Below the pieces are notes generated by a model. It worked only from the letters and a program-made list of their open reading frames with translations. It made no database searches and was not told the origin of the DNA. A stretch of DNA of 64,000 nucleotides from Actinacidiphila rubida (GTDB taxonomy: Bacteria; Actinomycetota; Actinomycetes; Streptomycetales; Streptomycetaceae). Location: NCBI RefSeq assembly GCF_900110255.1, contig NZ_FODD01000026.1, forward strand, positions 62,001 through 126,000. The letters are read 5' to 3'. Shown in pieces: positions 18,851 to 30,153 of the stretch (position 1 is the stretch's first letter; each line of letters begins with the position of its first letter). The position numbers and the translations under genes are program-made.

Positions 18851-18920
18851 AGCAGTGTGCCTTTCGGTGGGAACGCCGTCGCGGCCGGGGAGAGAAATCC
18901 GCGCTAGCGTCACCCGCGTC

Positions 18921-18932
18921 GACAACGTTGTC
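18921..18932. promoter_or_regulatory. LacI-type operator upstream of the GH92 gene
   Basis: GACAACGTTGTC is a perfect 12-bp palindrome with the central CG step usual for LacI-family sugar repressors of actinomycetes. It lies 71 bp upstream of the GH92 start. It suggests induction by the released sugar. The regulator gene is not in the window. Confidence 0.6.
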
Positions 18933-19197
18933 AAGAGCCACGAAGCGAGAAGGTGCGGATGTTCCGGATGTGGCGCCCCGCCGCCTGGCGGCGGGGGGCC
19001 GCCCTTGCTCGTTCGGGCGCCTGCCGCGGCGGCGCGGCTTTCCGCTTCAACGGGCTGCGCCCGGGGCTTGGTTGGCTCGTGCCGCGGCGTCGTGGCTCGT
19101 CGCGCCAACGGGGTGCCGCGCGCTGCGCGGGGCTTGCTGGGTCTGCCTCCGGGGTGCCCCGCGCTGCGCGCTGCCGTCTGCCGCGCCGTCGTGGCTG

Positions 19198-19268
19198 GTC
19201 GCGTTGGGGGCACCTCCCGGCCGAAGGCTGGGGGACCCCGCGCCCCTGCGGGGCTCGTCCAGCCCCTT
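19198..19268 (-). repeat. 71-bp inverted long-range repeat, copy 2
   Basis: Reverse-complement partner of 8630-8700 (one mismatch seen). Surrounding sequence from 18950 to 19400 is a patchwork of short repeats such as CAACGGGGTGC and GCGCTGCGCGCTGCCGTCTG that also occur near 8100-8200. Confidence 0.85.
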
Positions 19269-19407
19269 GCTCGCCATCGCCGTCCCACGGTTCGCCGTGG
19301 TCGCTCGCGCCAACGGGGTGCCCCCAGGGCTTGTCGGCCGCCTGCCGGCCGGTGGTGGTCTCGGCCTACGGGGTGCCCCCGGGGCTTGATCCGGCGTGTG
19401 CCGCGCC

Positions 19408-19441
19408 GTCGTGGCTTGTCGCGCAGTTCCCCGCGCCCCTG
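19408..19441 (-). repeat. 34-bp REP-like unit
   Basis: Same unit and orientation as 8131-8164 and 19487-19520, from GTCGTGGCTTGTCGCG to CCGCGCCCCTG. It precedes element copy B by 45 bp. Confidence 0.75.
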
Positions 19442-19486
19442 CGGCTTCTGGGCTGCCCCCGGGCCGCCATACCCGTCTGCCGCGCC

Positions 19487-19897
19487 GTCGTGGCTTGTCG
19501 CGCAGTTCCCCGCGCCCCTGGCGGTGCAGGTTCGTGGGTGGGGTCAGGGGCCACTCCGGGTGTGTCTCCTCGAACTGTGCGTGCACCGTTCTTCCGTGCC
19601 CTTACCCGGGCGGATGCACAGTTCTGCGGGGACACACCCGGATCGTCCCCCTCCGGCCCGTCCCCGTCTGCGGGAAGACAGAGCCTGGCCGTGTCCCATG
19701 TCCCCCGCCGCACGGTGGATCAGCGGGAGGGGGTGGGGAGGAAGTGCTCCCCGCAGAGAAATGTGCGCGGCCCCCGGGCAAGCCGATGGACGAACCCGTA
19801 TGCACATTTCCGAGGAGACGCTTCCGGAGCGCCCCCGACCCCACGGACAAAGGGCACGCATATCAGGGGCGCGAGGAACTGCGCGAGCAACCACGAC
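19487..19897. repeat. Two-hairpin repeat element, copy B (MITE-like)
   Basis: A 411-bp copy of the element at 8211-8602. It is bounded by 34-bp units in inverted orientation (19487-19520 and 19864-19897). Both hairpins are kept: GAACTGTGC/GCACAGTTC at about 19572-19624 and GAAATGTGC/GCACATTTC at about 19758-19809. The spacer between the hairpins (about 19675-19710) differs from copy A, while the stems are conserved. From 18851 to 20031 I see no gene. Confidence 0.8.
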
Positions 19898-20031
19898 GAG
19901 ACCGGCAGACGGCAGCGCGCAGCGCGGGGCACCCCGGAAGCCGTAGCCACCCACCGGCCGGTGGACGGCCGACAAGCCCCGGGCGCACCCCGGAAGCCGA
20001 CCCAGCAAGCCCCGGGGGCACCCCGCCGTCG

Positions 20032-20619
20032 TCAGACGGCTACGCGGGCGTGGAGGTGGGAGTCGTGGCGGACGCCGTCGGGGGCGAGGAAGGAGCCGCG
20101 CATGGTGCCCTCCACGAGGAAGCCCGCACGCTCGGCGACCCGGCAGGATGCCACATTCGCGAGGGAGTGGTCCAGGCTGATCCGGTAGAGGCCGAGACCG
20201 CCCTCGGCGGGGGGCGAGAACGCCCACAGCGTGGCCGCGTCCAGCGCCCGCGCGGCGACGCCGCGGCCGCGGCCCGCGGGAGTGGTCCAGTACGCGGCGA
20301 CGGCCTGGTCCGGCACGCGGCGGATGTCGCGCAGGCCGAGGTAGCCGAGCAGGGTGCCGTCGGCCGCGTCGGCGACGGCGAACGGCGCGACGCCGGAGGA
20401 CCAGCCGGTGAGCCGGGGCAGCAGCCAGACGCGCCCGCGGTCGGCGGGCGCCGCGCCGGCGACGGCTGTGCCGGCGGCCCAGGACAGGATGGCCGGGTCG
20501 TTCATCGCCACGCCGACGGCCGCCTCGTCCGCCTCGGTGAACGGGCGCAGCAGCAGGTCACCGGCCTGGAGTGTGGTGGGTGTGATCTCGGAGCTGGGTA
20601 TCCCGGATGCCATGGCCAT
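20032..20619 (-). CDS. GNAT family N-acetyltransferase
   Basis: 195 aa, RimJ/RimL-like. TLQAGDLLLRPFTEADEAAV opens the domain. AAYWTTPAGRGRGVAARAL near residue 112 is the acetyl-CoA (V/I)xxxxRGxG/A motif, and RISLDHSLANVASCRVAERAGF near 147 is the usual end. The substrate (an amine or protein N-terminus) cannot be told from sequence. I chose ATG 20619. ATG 20613 is equally possible. It is divergent from the mannosyltransferase gene. Confidence 0.88.
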   Translation of the reverse strand: MAMASGIPSSEITPTTLQAGDLLLRPFTEADEAAVGVAMNDPAILSWAAGTAVAGAAPADRGRVWLLPRLTGWSSGVAPFAVADAADGTLLGYLGLRDIRRVPDQAVAAYWTTPAGRGRGVAARALDAATLWAFSPPAEGGLGLYRISLDHSLANVASCRVAERAGFLVEGTMRGSFLAPDGVRHDSHLHARVAV

Positions 20620-20767
20620 AGCCTCGCACGAGGTCACCGCGCGACGCGCGGTTGATTCACCCGCGGGCGCGGGCGTGTCGCCTCGGGCCGGACCTGAGGC
20701 ATCACCGATAGTCGCTTTGTACGACGATCCCGCCATTCGCACCGGTTCTTTCCCCGAGGAGCGCCGC

Positions 20768-22042
20768 GTGTTCACCCCTGGACCGGTCTCCGAGTCCGTC
20801 TCCGTGCCGGAGCAGGTCGCAGGGCCCGTCCCGGCCAGGCCGCACGGCCCCCGGCGGCGGATGCCCGGCAGGGACCGGGCCAGGTCCGCCGCCGCCGCGG
20901 CGGTCGCGTCGGGCCGCAGGGCGCTGCCGGCGGTCACCGCGTTCCTGGTGGCGCGGCTCGCGGGCGTCGCGGTGCTGACCCTGTGGGCACACCGGCGCGG
21001 CGGCCATCCGCGCGACCTGCTCGCCCTGAAGTGGGACGGGCTCTGGTACCACCGCATCGCGGAGTGGGGCTACGGCACCTTCATCCCGTCGTGGGAGGCC
21101 CCGGGCCTGCGCTACAGCGACCTGGCGTTCTTCCCGCTGTACCCGATGACGGTGCGGGCCGCCGACGCCGTGCTGCCCGGCGGCTCGGTGGCGTCCGCGC
21201 TCGCGGTCGCGTGGGCGGGGGCGCTGCTCGCGGCGTGGGGGATCTTCGCGGTCGTCGACCACTGCTACGGGCGGCGCACCGCAACCGCGCTGGTCGTGCT
21301 GTGGAGCCTGCTGCCGTACTCGATCGTGCTGTCGATGGCCTACACCGAGCCGGTGATGACGGCCCTGGCCGCCTGGGCGCTGTACGCGACGGTGACCCGG
21401 CACTGGCTGGCGGCGGGCGTGCTGAGCGTCCTCGCGGGCCTGTCGCGGCCGAACGCGGTCGCGGTGCCGGCCGCGGTGACGGCGGCGGTGCTCGCCGACG
21501 CCTGGCACCGGCGGCGCACCGGCCGGCGGCAGGAGCCGGGGGCGTGGTGCGCGGCGCTCGTGGCGCCCGCCGGGTGGTGCGGCTACCTCGCGTGGGTCGG
21601 CCTGCAGACGGGCAGCGGGACGCACGCGGCCCTGCACGGGTACTTCGAGGTGCAGAGCCGCTGGGGCTCGACCTTCGACTTCGGGCGCTACGCGCTGAAG
21701 TACGTCAGGCACCAGGTGCTGTTCCCCGACACGCTCTCCGCCTACATGGCGACGGTGCTGTGCTGCGGCGCGGTGCTGCTGCTGGCGCTGGCGGTGCTGG
21801 ACCGGATGCCGCTGCCGCTGCTGGTCTACTCGGCCGTCCTGGTGGTGATCGCGCTGGGCGGGGCGAACTTCTTCTCCTGCAAGCCGCGCTTCCTGCTGCC
21901 CGCGTTCCCGCTGCTCGTGCCCTGCGCGGCGGGGCTCGCCGGGGCCCGGCCGCGCGCCGCCGCCTTGGCGGTGGTCACGCTGGCCGGTGTGTCCCTCGGC
22001 TACGGCGCCTACCTGCTGACCGTGGTCACCGTGCCGCTGTAG
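20768..22042 (+). CDS. Integral membrane mannosyltransferase-like protein (PIG-V / GT-C type)
   Basis: 424 aa with a basic, Pro-rich cytoplasmic N-terminus and about eight to ten membrane helices from residue 60 on. LALKWDGLWYHRIAEWGYG near residue 80 carries the early-loop WD motif of GT-C and PIG-V-like enzymes that take sugars from polyprenyl phosphate. LAFFPLYPM and LSRPNA further support the family. GTG 20768 follows GAGGAG at 6 nt. Donor and acceptor are unknown; lipid-linked mannose transfer on the outer face is the usual reading. Confidence 0.8.
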   Translation: MFTPGPVSESVSVPEQVAGPVPARPHGPRRRMPGRDRARSAAAAAVASGRRALPAVTAFLVARLAGVAVLTLWAHRRGGHPRDLLALKWDGLWYHRIAEWGYGTFIPSWEAPGLRYSDLAFFPLYPMTVRAADAVLPGGSVASALAVAWAGALLAAWGIFAVVDHCYGRRTATALVVLWSLLPYSIVLSMAYTEPVMTALAAWALYATVTRHWLAAGVLSVLAGLSRPNAVAVPAAVTAAVLADAWHRRRTGRRQEPGAWCAALVAPAGWCGYLAWVGLQTGSGTHAALHGYFEVQSRWGSTFDFGRYALKYVRHQVLFPDTLSAYMATVLCCGAVLLLALAVLDRMPLPLLVYSAVLVVIALGGANFFSCKPRFLLPAFPLLVPCAAGLAGARPRAAALAVVTLAGVSLGYGAYLLTVVTVPL

Positions 22043-22079
22043 CGGCGGGCACGGTCAGGACGGGCCGGTGCCGGACGGT

Positions 22080-22619
22080 TCAGGACTCGGTCTCGCCCGC
22101 GTCGCCCTCACCGTCGTCGCCCTCGGCGTCCTTCTCCAGGCCGAGGGTCTCGCCGACCCACTGGTCGAACTCGATCGACGCGCGGACCCAGCTGACGGTG
22201 CTGGACACGAAGTGCTCCAGGCTGACGCCGAGGCCGATGATGGTCTGGGCCTCGCCGATCAGGCGGACGGAGCCGTCGTCGTGCGTGTGGGTGTAGACCT
22301 TGGGCCACAGGGTGCGGCGGTTCCAGTCGTCGATGACCTCGTGCAGCTGCGGCTTGTCGTCGACGCTGTAGGCACGCTCGTAGAAGGTGCGGACGGCGAA
22401 GACCGCCTGCTCCCCCTCCCCGCGGAACATGAAGTAGGTGCGGAACTCCTCCCACGGAGCCGCCAGGTCGCCTTCCTCGTCGACCAGGTACTTCAGCTCC
22501 ATCTGGTCCAGCAGCTGCTTGACCAGCTCCTGGTCGGGGATGACCACGCTGCCGGTGGGTCCGGTCTGCTCGGGATCCTGGCCCCCGAAACTGGGAATCG
22601 AGGACGGGTCGATGCTCAC
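22080..22619 (-). CDS. YbjN domain-containing protein
   Basis: 179 aa of the YbjN / type III secretion chaperone-like fold (PDQELVKQLLDQMELKYLVDEEGDL, then FRTYFMFRG and RTLWPKVYTHTHDDG). The C-terminal tail is very acidic. No enzyme motif is present, and in actinobacteria such proteins are conserved without known role. GTG 22619 was chosen for the GAAGGGA site 8 nt upstream. ATG 22652 would place the purine run directly against the start. Confidence 0.8.
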   Translation of the reverse strand: MSIDPSSIPSFGGQDPEQTGPTGSVVIPDQELVKQLLDQMELKYLVDEEGDLAAPWEEFRTYFMFRGEGEQAVFAVRTFYERAYSVDDKPQLHEVIDDWNRRTLWPKVYTHTHDDGSVRLIGEAQTIIGLGVSLEHFVSSTVSWVRASIEFDQWVGETLGLEKDAEGDDGEGDAGETES

Positions 22620-22677
22620 GGTGAAGGTCCCTTCGTGACGTCTCCCAGCCATCCTCCCTCATCCCGGGGCACACATG

Positions 22678-22730
22678 GCAACCCCGGCAGGTTCGCGCTG
22701 CGCGTACCTGCCGGGGTTGCGGCCGCGGCC
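22678..22730. terminator. Terminator after clpB
   Basis: 15-bp perfect inverted repeat (GCAACCCCGGCAGGT at 22678-22692 with 22716-22730), 23-nt loop, 28 bp past the clpB stop. Confidence 0.8.
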
Positions 22731-22757
22731 CCCGTGGGGCCGCGGGTCACGCCGGTG

Positions 22758-25373
<2,616 letters not shown>

Positions 25374-25427
25374 GGGCGTGGTGACCTCCCTCTCCTGGCT
25401 AAACCTGCTCGAAGCAACATGAAGCAA

Positions 25428-25448
25428 GTTGAGTCTATTCCACTCAAG
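25428..25448 (-). promoter_or_regulatory. HAIR operator of clpB (HspR binding)
   Basis: Read on the minus strand this is CTTGAGT-N7-ACTCAAC, matching the HAIR consensus CTTGAGT-N7-ACTCAAG at all but the last base. It lies upstream of the clpB start, where HspR binding would block the promoter until heat shock. Confidence 0.9.
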
Positions 25449-25712
25449 GTGGTGAAGGCACCCGCGGACACGCATTCCGCGGCGGGCGAACCCCCGGCGA
25501 CCCCCGGCGGACCCCCGGCGGACCCCCGAACCACCGGCCGGCCCCGCTCACGGACCGCGACCGGACGGTGGCCGAGGATGACGGGTGGACCTTGGCGGAA
25601 CCGCGGGCCGGTGCCAGAATGCGGACCTCAACCCCGCTGGGGACGGCCGTAGTTGCGCAGAGGGTCCCATGGAGCGCGCCACGCGTGCCATGGACCCGCG
25701 GGAAGGTGCTCC

Positions 25713-27053
25713 ATGGACACAGCGCACCCGGCACCCGGTCCGGCGGGCGCGGGCCCCGGCCCGGCGGCCCGCCCGATGGACCCGGCCGGAACGGCGGTGC
25801 AGGCCGAGGCCGCCGCCCTGCGGGAGACCGCGGCCGCCTGCCCGGTGACGCTGCCCGGAGGGGTACCGGGAATGATCGTCACCCGGCACCGCGAGCTGCG
25901 CGAGTTCCTGGCCGATCCGCGGGTCGCCAAGAACGCCCGGCACTTCGGCGCCCACCAGCGCGGCGAGCTCCCCGAGCAGTGGCAGCTCAATGCGTTCGCG
26001 CTGGTCAGAGGAATGACGACGGCCGACGGCGACGATCACAGGCGGCTGCGCGGCCTGGCCGCGAAGGCGTTCACCCCGCGCCGGGTGGCCGCGCTCCGCC
26101 CCTGGATCGAGCGGCTCACCGGCGACCTGATCGCCGCCCTGCCCGGACGGCGGGACGCCGGCGGTGTGGTCGACCTGCGCCGCTGGTTCGCCTACCCGCT
26201 GCCGATGGGCGTGATCAGCGAACTGCTGGGCGTCGACGCGGTCCACCGCGACCGGCTGCACGGCCTCACCCACCGGCTGGTGAGCACGTCCAGCACGGCG
26301 GCCGACGCGATGGCCACGCAGGCCGGCATCCACGAGGTGCTGGCGCAGGTGGTCGCCGCCCGCCGGGCGACCCCCGGCGACGACCTGACCAGCGCGCTCA
26401 TCGCCGCCCGCGGCGACGCACCCGCCGGCGCTCACGGGGACGACGGGGCGCGTGACGGGTCCGGGGACGGGTCCGGGTCCGGGGACGGGTCCGGGGACGG
26501 CGCCGAACGCCTCGACGACGCCGAGCTGACCGGCACCCTGCTGCTGATGATCGTCGCCGGCCACGAGACGACCCTGAACCTGATCACCAACGCGGTCCGG
26601 GCGCTCAGCGCGCACCCCGAGCAACTCGGCCCGGTGCTGCGCGGCGAGACCGGCTGGGACGCGGTGGTCGAGGAGACGCTGCGCTGGGACAGCCCCGTCG
26701 CCAACTTCCCGTTCCGCTACCCGACGGCGGACATCGAGGTCGACGGCGTCACCGTCCCGCGGGGCACGCCCGTGCTGGCCGGGTACGCGGCGGCCGGCCG
26801 CGACCCGCGCGAGTACGGCCCGGACGCCGGCCGGTTCGACGTCACCCGGCCCGCCAACCGCCACCTCGCCTTCGGCCACGGCGCGCACTACTGCCTGGGC
26901 GCGCCGCTGGCCCGCCTGGAGGCGGTGATCGCGCTGCGCGAACTTTTCGCGGCGTATCCGCGGCTGCGGGTGGCGGTGCCCGAAGACGCGCTGCCGCCGC
27001 TGCCGGGCTTCATCGGCAACAGCGTCGCCGCGCTGCCCGTCACCCTGGAGTGA
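25713..27053 (+). CDS. Cytochrome P450
   Basis: 446-aa soluble bacterial P450. The I-helix AGHETT is near residue 285, ETLRW (ExxR) near 324, and the heme-ligand block FGHGAHYCLGAPLAR with the Cys near 395. A low-complexity Asp-Gly-Ser stretch (about residues 247-264), coded by a 12-bp tandem repeat, is inserted before the I-helix. ATG 25713 has GGAAGG 7 nt upstream. No ferredoxin gene is adjacent, so electrons must come from elsewhere. The substrate is unknown. Confidence 0.93.
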   Translation: MDTAHPAPGPAGAGPGPAARPMDPAGTAVQAEAAALRETAAACPVTLPGGVPGMIVTRHRELREFLADPRVAKNARHFGAHQRGELPEQWQLNAFALVRGMTTADGDDHRRLRGLAAKAFTPRRVAALRPWIERLTGDLIAALPGRRDAGGVVDLRRWFAYPLPMGVISELLGVDAVHRDRLHGLTHRLVSTSSTAADAMATQAGIHEVLAQVVAARRATPGDDLTSALIAARGDAPAGAHGDDGARDGSGDGSGSGDGSGDGAERLDDAELTGTLLLMIVAGHETTLNLITNAVRALSAHPEQLGPVLRGETGWDAVVEETLRWDSPVANFPFRYPTADIEVDGVTVPRGTPVLAGYAAAGRDPREYGPDAGRFDVTRPANRHLAFGHGAHYCLGAPLARLEAVIALRELFAAYPRLRVAVPEDALPPLPGFIGNSVAALPVTLE

Positions 27054-27106
27054 ACGCATCGGACCGCCCGGCCCGGGGCCGCCCGCGGCTCGGCTACGGT
27101 CGTGCC

Positions 27107-27538
27107 ATGGCGCCCCGCGACCCCCGCTCCCCCGAACCCGGCTACCTCGCCTTCTGGCGTGAGCGCCACCTGTGCACGCTCACCACGCACCGGCCCGACG
27201 GCAGCCCGCACGTCGTGCCGGTCGGCGTCACGTACGACCCGGAGGCCGGTCTCGCGCGGGTCATCACCAGCGGCCGCAGCGCGAAGGCCGCGCATGTGCG
27301 GGCGGCCGGGCCCGGCGGTGCGCGGGTCGCGGTCTGCCAGGTGGAGCGCGCCACGTGGGCGACGCTGGAGGGGCTGGCCACGGTCTCCGAGGACCCGGAG
27401 CGGGTCGCGGACGCGGTCCGCCGCTACGCCGAGCGCTACGGCCGCACGCCCTCGCCCAACCCCGAGCGGATCGTCATCGAGATCGCGCTGACCCGGGCGA
27501 TGGGCAACGCGGGCAGGCCGCCGGCCCAGCCGCGCTAG
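27107..27538 (+). CDS. PPOX-class F420-dependent oxidoreductase
   Basis: 143-aa split-barrel flavin/deazaflavin-binding protein: LCTLTTHRPDGSPHVVPVGV near residue 22 and VITSGRSAKAAHVRAAG near 52 are the cofactor-binding regions, and EGLATVSEDPE near 89 is typical of the family. F420H2 rather than FMN is inferred from the actinobacterial subgroup. It sits 53 bp after the P450 and may share its transcript. It has no known redox partnership with P450s. Confidence 0.82.
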   Translation: MAPRDPRSPEPGYLAFWRERHLCTLTTHRPDGSPHVVPVGVTYDPEAGLARVITSGRSAKAAHVRAAGPGGARVAVCQVERATWATLEGLATVSEDPERVADAVRRYAERYGRTPSPNPERIVIEIALTRAMGNAGRPPAQPR

Positions 27539-27575
27539 CCCCTGACGGGTCCCGTGCCCCGGGCCCGAACCCCGT

Positions 27576-28103
27576 CTACGCGGCGGTCTGCAGCACCTTG
27601 CCGAGGAACCCGTCGAGGTTGCGGCGGGTGCGGGCGATCTGCTCGTCGAGGGTGAGCGTCTCCTCCAGGCGCTTGGCCAGCGCCGACGTCTTCCTGCCGC
27701 GGACGTACAGCGAGCACGCGAGGTCCGCGCACATGTACAGCGCGACGGTGTTGCCCTGCCGCCCGGCCGGCCCGGCCAGCGGTGCCGCGAGCAGGTCCAC
27801 CCCGCCTCCCGAGTGCCCGGTCAGGCACAACCCGCACAGGCTGCTGCGCAGCAGGTTGCGCCGCGCCCCGGGTGCCACCCGCAGCGTCAGCCCGACCGGC
27901 TCGCCGCCGTCCACCGGGCCGCCCGGGCCGGTGGCGCTGACCAGGTAGGCGCGGTCCGGCGCCCCGGCGTCCCGCCACCCGAGGAAGTCCAGGTCCCCCC
28001 ACGGCAGCTCCGCCAGGCCCCGCGGCATGCTCAGCCGCTTGGCCTCGCCCTTGGAGCAGTTGACGAACGAGCCGCGGATCTCGGCTTCTGTGAGGGGGTC
28101 CAT
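27576..28103 (-). CDS. FBP-domain zinc protein (EF-G-binding-like)
   Basis: 175 aa. The N-terminal MDPLTEAEIRGSFVNCSKGEA matches the FBP domain. The C-terminal half has CGLCLTGH and CADLACSLYVRGRK, a four-cysteine treble-clef zinc finger like that of FusB-type elongation factor G-binding proteins. It may act on the ribosome or on EF-G, but direct resistance function is not implied. It converges with the oxidoreductase gene. The final helix LDEQIARTRRNLDGFLGKVL is typical of the family. Confidence 0.8.
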   Translation of the reverse strand: MDPLTEAEIRGSFVNCSKGEAKRLSMPRGLAELPWGDLDFLGWRDAGAPDRAYLVSATGPGGPVDGGEPVGLTLRVAPGARRNLLRSSLCGLCLTGHSGGGVDLLAAPLAGPAGRQGNTVALYMCADLACSLYVRGRKTSALAKRLEETLTLDEQIARTRRNLDGFLGKVLQTAA

Positions 28104-28404
28104 GCCCGCGACGCTACCCGGCACGCGGCCCGCCAGTCGCCCGGTTTTCCGCCCGCCGGTGACCCGGTCCGCCGCCCGCCGGGCCGGGCGCCCACCTGCC
28201 ACGGTGCGACACCCGTCCGCAACCCGTTCGCCCACTGTTCGCCGAACTCTCAGTCCGGCAGCGTTACTTCTTCGCGTCCGGCGGTTCTGATCGGTGGTGA
28301 TCAGCTCCGCTCAGGACCGAGGGAACCGCCGAACCGATCGAACCGGCCGATCGAACCGATCGCACCGATCGCACCGATCGAGAAGCTGCACGGAAGAGGG
28401 ACTC
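28104..28404. other. Divergent intergenic region with 9-bp tandem repeats
   Basis: 301 bp between the FBP gene and the plus-strand NAGPA gene. Positions 28332-28380 carry AACCGATCG/CACCGATCG units (28332, 28354, 28363, 28372, plus an interrupted one from 28341). This could be a repeated operator or simple slippage. No other structure is seen. Confidence 0.6.
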
Positions 28405-30012
28405 ATGAACAGAGCCAAGGGCGGCCCCCGCGCGGGCACCCGCACCGCGCTGGCCGTCGCCGTCGCGCTGGCCGCCGTGACACCCGTCGCGTTCGAGGCC
28501 GCGGCGGCGCAGGCGGCCGACGCCGGACCAGCGGCGGGACCCGTGCCGGCGCAGTGGACGACGCAGGACGTCGCGCCCGGCGTCCAGGTGCGGACCGGGA
28601 CGCTGCGGAACGCGGCGGCGGCCCCGTCGTGGACGGTGACGGTGAAGGTGCCGTCCACCAGCCGGCTGACCGGCGCGCCGGTGGACGTCGAGGTGGGCGG
28701 CGCGGACTGGGTGCGGGACACCACCGCGAAGCTGCAGGCCGCCGGCTACCAGCCGCGCGTGGAGACCGTGGAGTGGCCCGGCTACGCCGACACCCCGCAC
28801 GGCGTGATGGGCCGGCGGGTGCGGATCGGCACGTTCGCCACCCAGGCCGCCGCGCAGGGCACCGCCTCGGCGGTGGCCGCCGCCGGCTTCCACACCGCGG
28901 TGGAGTGGACCGGCTACGACGCCGAGCAGCCGGCCGACGTGGAGAACATCCACGTCGCGGTCGTCGACCCGCACACGTTCTCGGGCACGATCGCCGGAAC
29001 CCACGACGGCAACGTGGCGCAGCGCGAGACGACGTCCTCGGTCGCGGCGAAGCTGGGCTCCCTGGTCGGCGTCAACGCCGGTTTCTTCGTCACCTCCAAC
29101 GCCGACGGCGTGCAGGGCACCCAGTCCGGGATCGCCGCCTACGACGGCGAGCTGGAGTCGATGGCGGCCGGCTCGCGGGCCGCCCTGGTCGTCGGCGACG
29201 GCGGGCGGCACATCCGGGTCGCGGACCTGACGAGCACCGTCACCGCCCGCGCGGGCGCGGCCCGTTACGCGGTGCAGGGCATCAACCGGGTGCCGGGCAC
29301 CGTGCGGGACTGCGGGCGCCCCGGCGCCACGCCCAGCTCCCTGCCGTGGCAGGACGTCACCTGCCACGAGACGGACGACCTGGTGCTGTTCACCCCGGCG
29401 TTCGGCGCGGCCCTGCCGACGGGCGCGGGAGTGCAGGCGGTCCTCGACGCGCGGGGCCGCGTGGTGGCGACGGGCGCGCGCGGCGGGAGCGTCCCGGCCG
29501 GCGGCTCGGTGCTGCAGGGCATCGGCACCGCGGCGGACTGGCTGACCGCGCACGCGGTGCCGGGCGCGCGGGTGGACGTCGACGAGGCCGTCCGCGACAC
29601 CGAGGGCCGCCGCGTCCCGCTGGGTCCGGGCGACAGCATCGTCAGCGCGGCTCCCACGCTGGTCAAGGACGGCCGGGTCGACATCGACGCGGCCACCGAG
29701 GGCACCGTCGACCCGCAGGACCTGTCGTTCGGCTACGCCTGGGCGAACGTGCGCCAGCCGCGCACCATGGCCGGCGTCGACGCCCGCGGCCGGCTGCTGC
29801 TGGTCACCGTGGACGGGCGGCTCACCGGCGGCAGCGAGGGCTTCACCATCGCCGAGGCGGCCGCCTTCATGCGCTCGCTCGGCGCGGTCCAGGCCCTCAA
29901 CCTGGACGGCGGCGGCTCCACCGCGATGGCGGTGAACGGCGTGCTGGTCAACCGCACCTCCGACGCGACCGGCGAGCGGGCGGTCGGCGACACCCTCCAG
30001 GTCCTGCCGTAG
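28405..30012 (+). CDS. Secreted SPOR/NAGPA-domain protein (phosphodiester glycosidase family)
   Basis: 535 aa. A signal peptide (about 1-38) is followed by an SPOR-like segment (about 80-170) and a C-terminal NAGPA / phosphodiester alpha-GlcNAcase domain with VGVNAGFFVTSN near residue 214 and the signature LNLDGGGSTAM near 500. The family removes GlcNAc from phosphodiester links or trims exopolysaccharide. Here the role is probably cell-wall or extracellular glycan turnover. ATG 28405 follows GGAAGAGGG. The SPOR part suggests binding to peptidoglycan. Confidence 0.85.
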   Translation: MNRAKGGPRAGTRTALAVAVALAAVTPVAFEAAAAQAADAGPAAGPVPAQWTTQDVAPGVQVRTGTLRNAAAAPSWTVTVKVPSTSRLTGAPVDVEVGGADWVRDTTAKLQAAGYQPRVETVEWPGYADTPHGVMGRRVRIGTFATQAAAQGTASAVAAAGFHTAVEWTGYDAEQPADVENIHVAVVDPHTFSGTIAGTHDGNVAQRETTSSVAAKLGSLVGVNAGFFVTSNADGVQGTQSGIAAYDGELESMAAGSRAALVVGDGGRHIRVADLTSTVTARAGAARYAVQGINRVPGTVRDCGRPGATPSSLPWQDVTCHETDDLVLFTPAFGAALPTGAGVQAVLDARGRVVATGARGGSVPAGGSVLQGIGTAADWLTAHAVPGARVDVDEAVRDTEGRRVPLGPGDSIVSAAPTLVKDGRVDIDAATEGTVDPQDLSFGYAWANVRQPRTMAGVDARGRLLLVTVDGRLTGGSEGFTIAEAAAFMRSLGAVQALNLDGGGSTAMAVNGVLVNRTSDATGERAVGDTLQVLP

Positions 30013-30045
30013 TCTCCGCACGCCCGCCGGCCTCCGGCACGCGCG

Positions 30046-30093
30046 ACGGCGGACGGCCCGCCACCCCGTGAAGGGTGGCGGGCCGTCCGCCGT
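30046..30093. terminator. Bidirectional terminator between the NAGPA gene and hspR
   Basis: Perfect 21-bp stem (30046-30066 with 30073-30093) and a 6-nt loop, between converging genes. It ends both the NAGPA transcript and the dnaK operon. Confidence 0.92.
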
Positions 30094-30153
30094 AAGGAAG
30101 CGGGTGACGCGGACGACACCGACGGCTCAGCCGTGAGGGCCGTGAGCGCGGTC

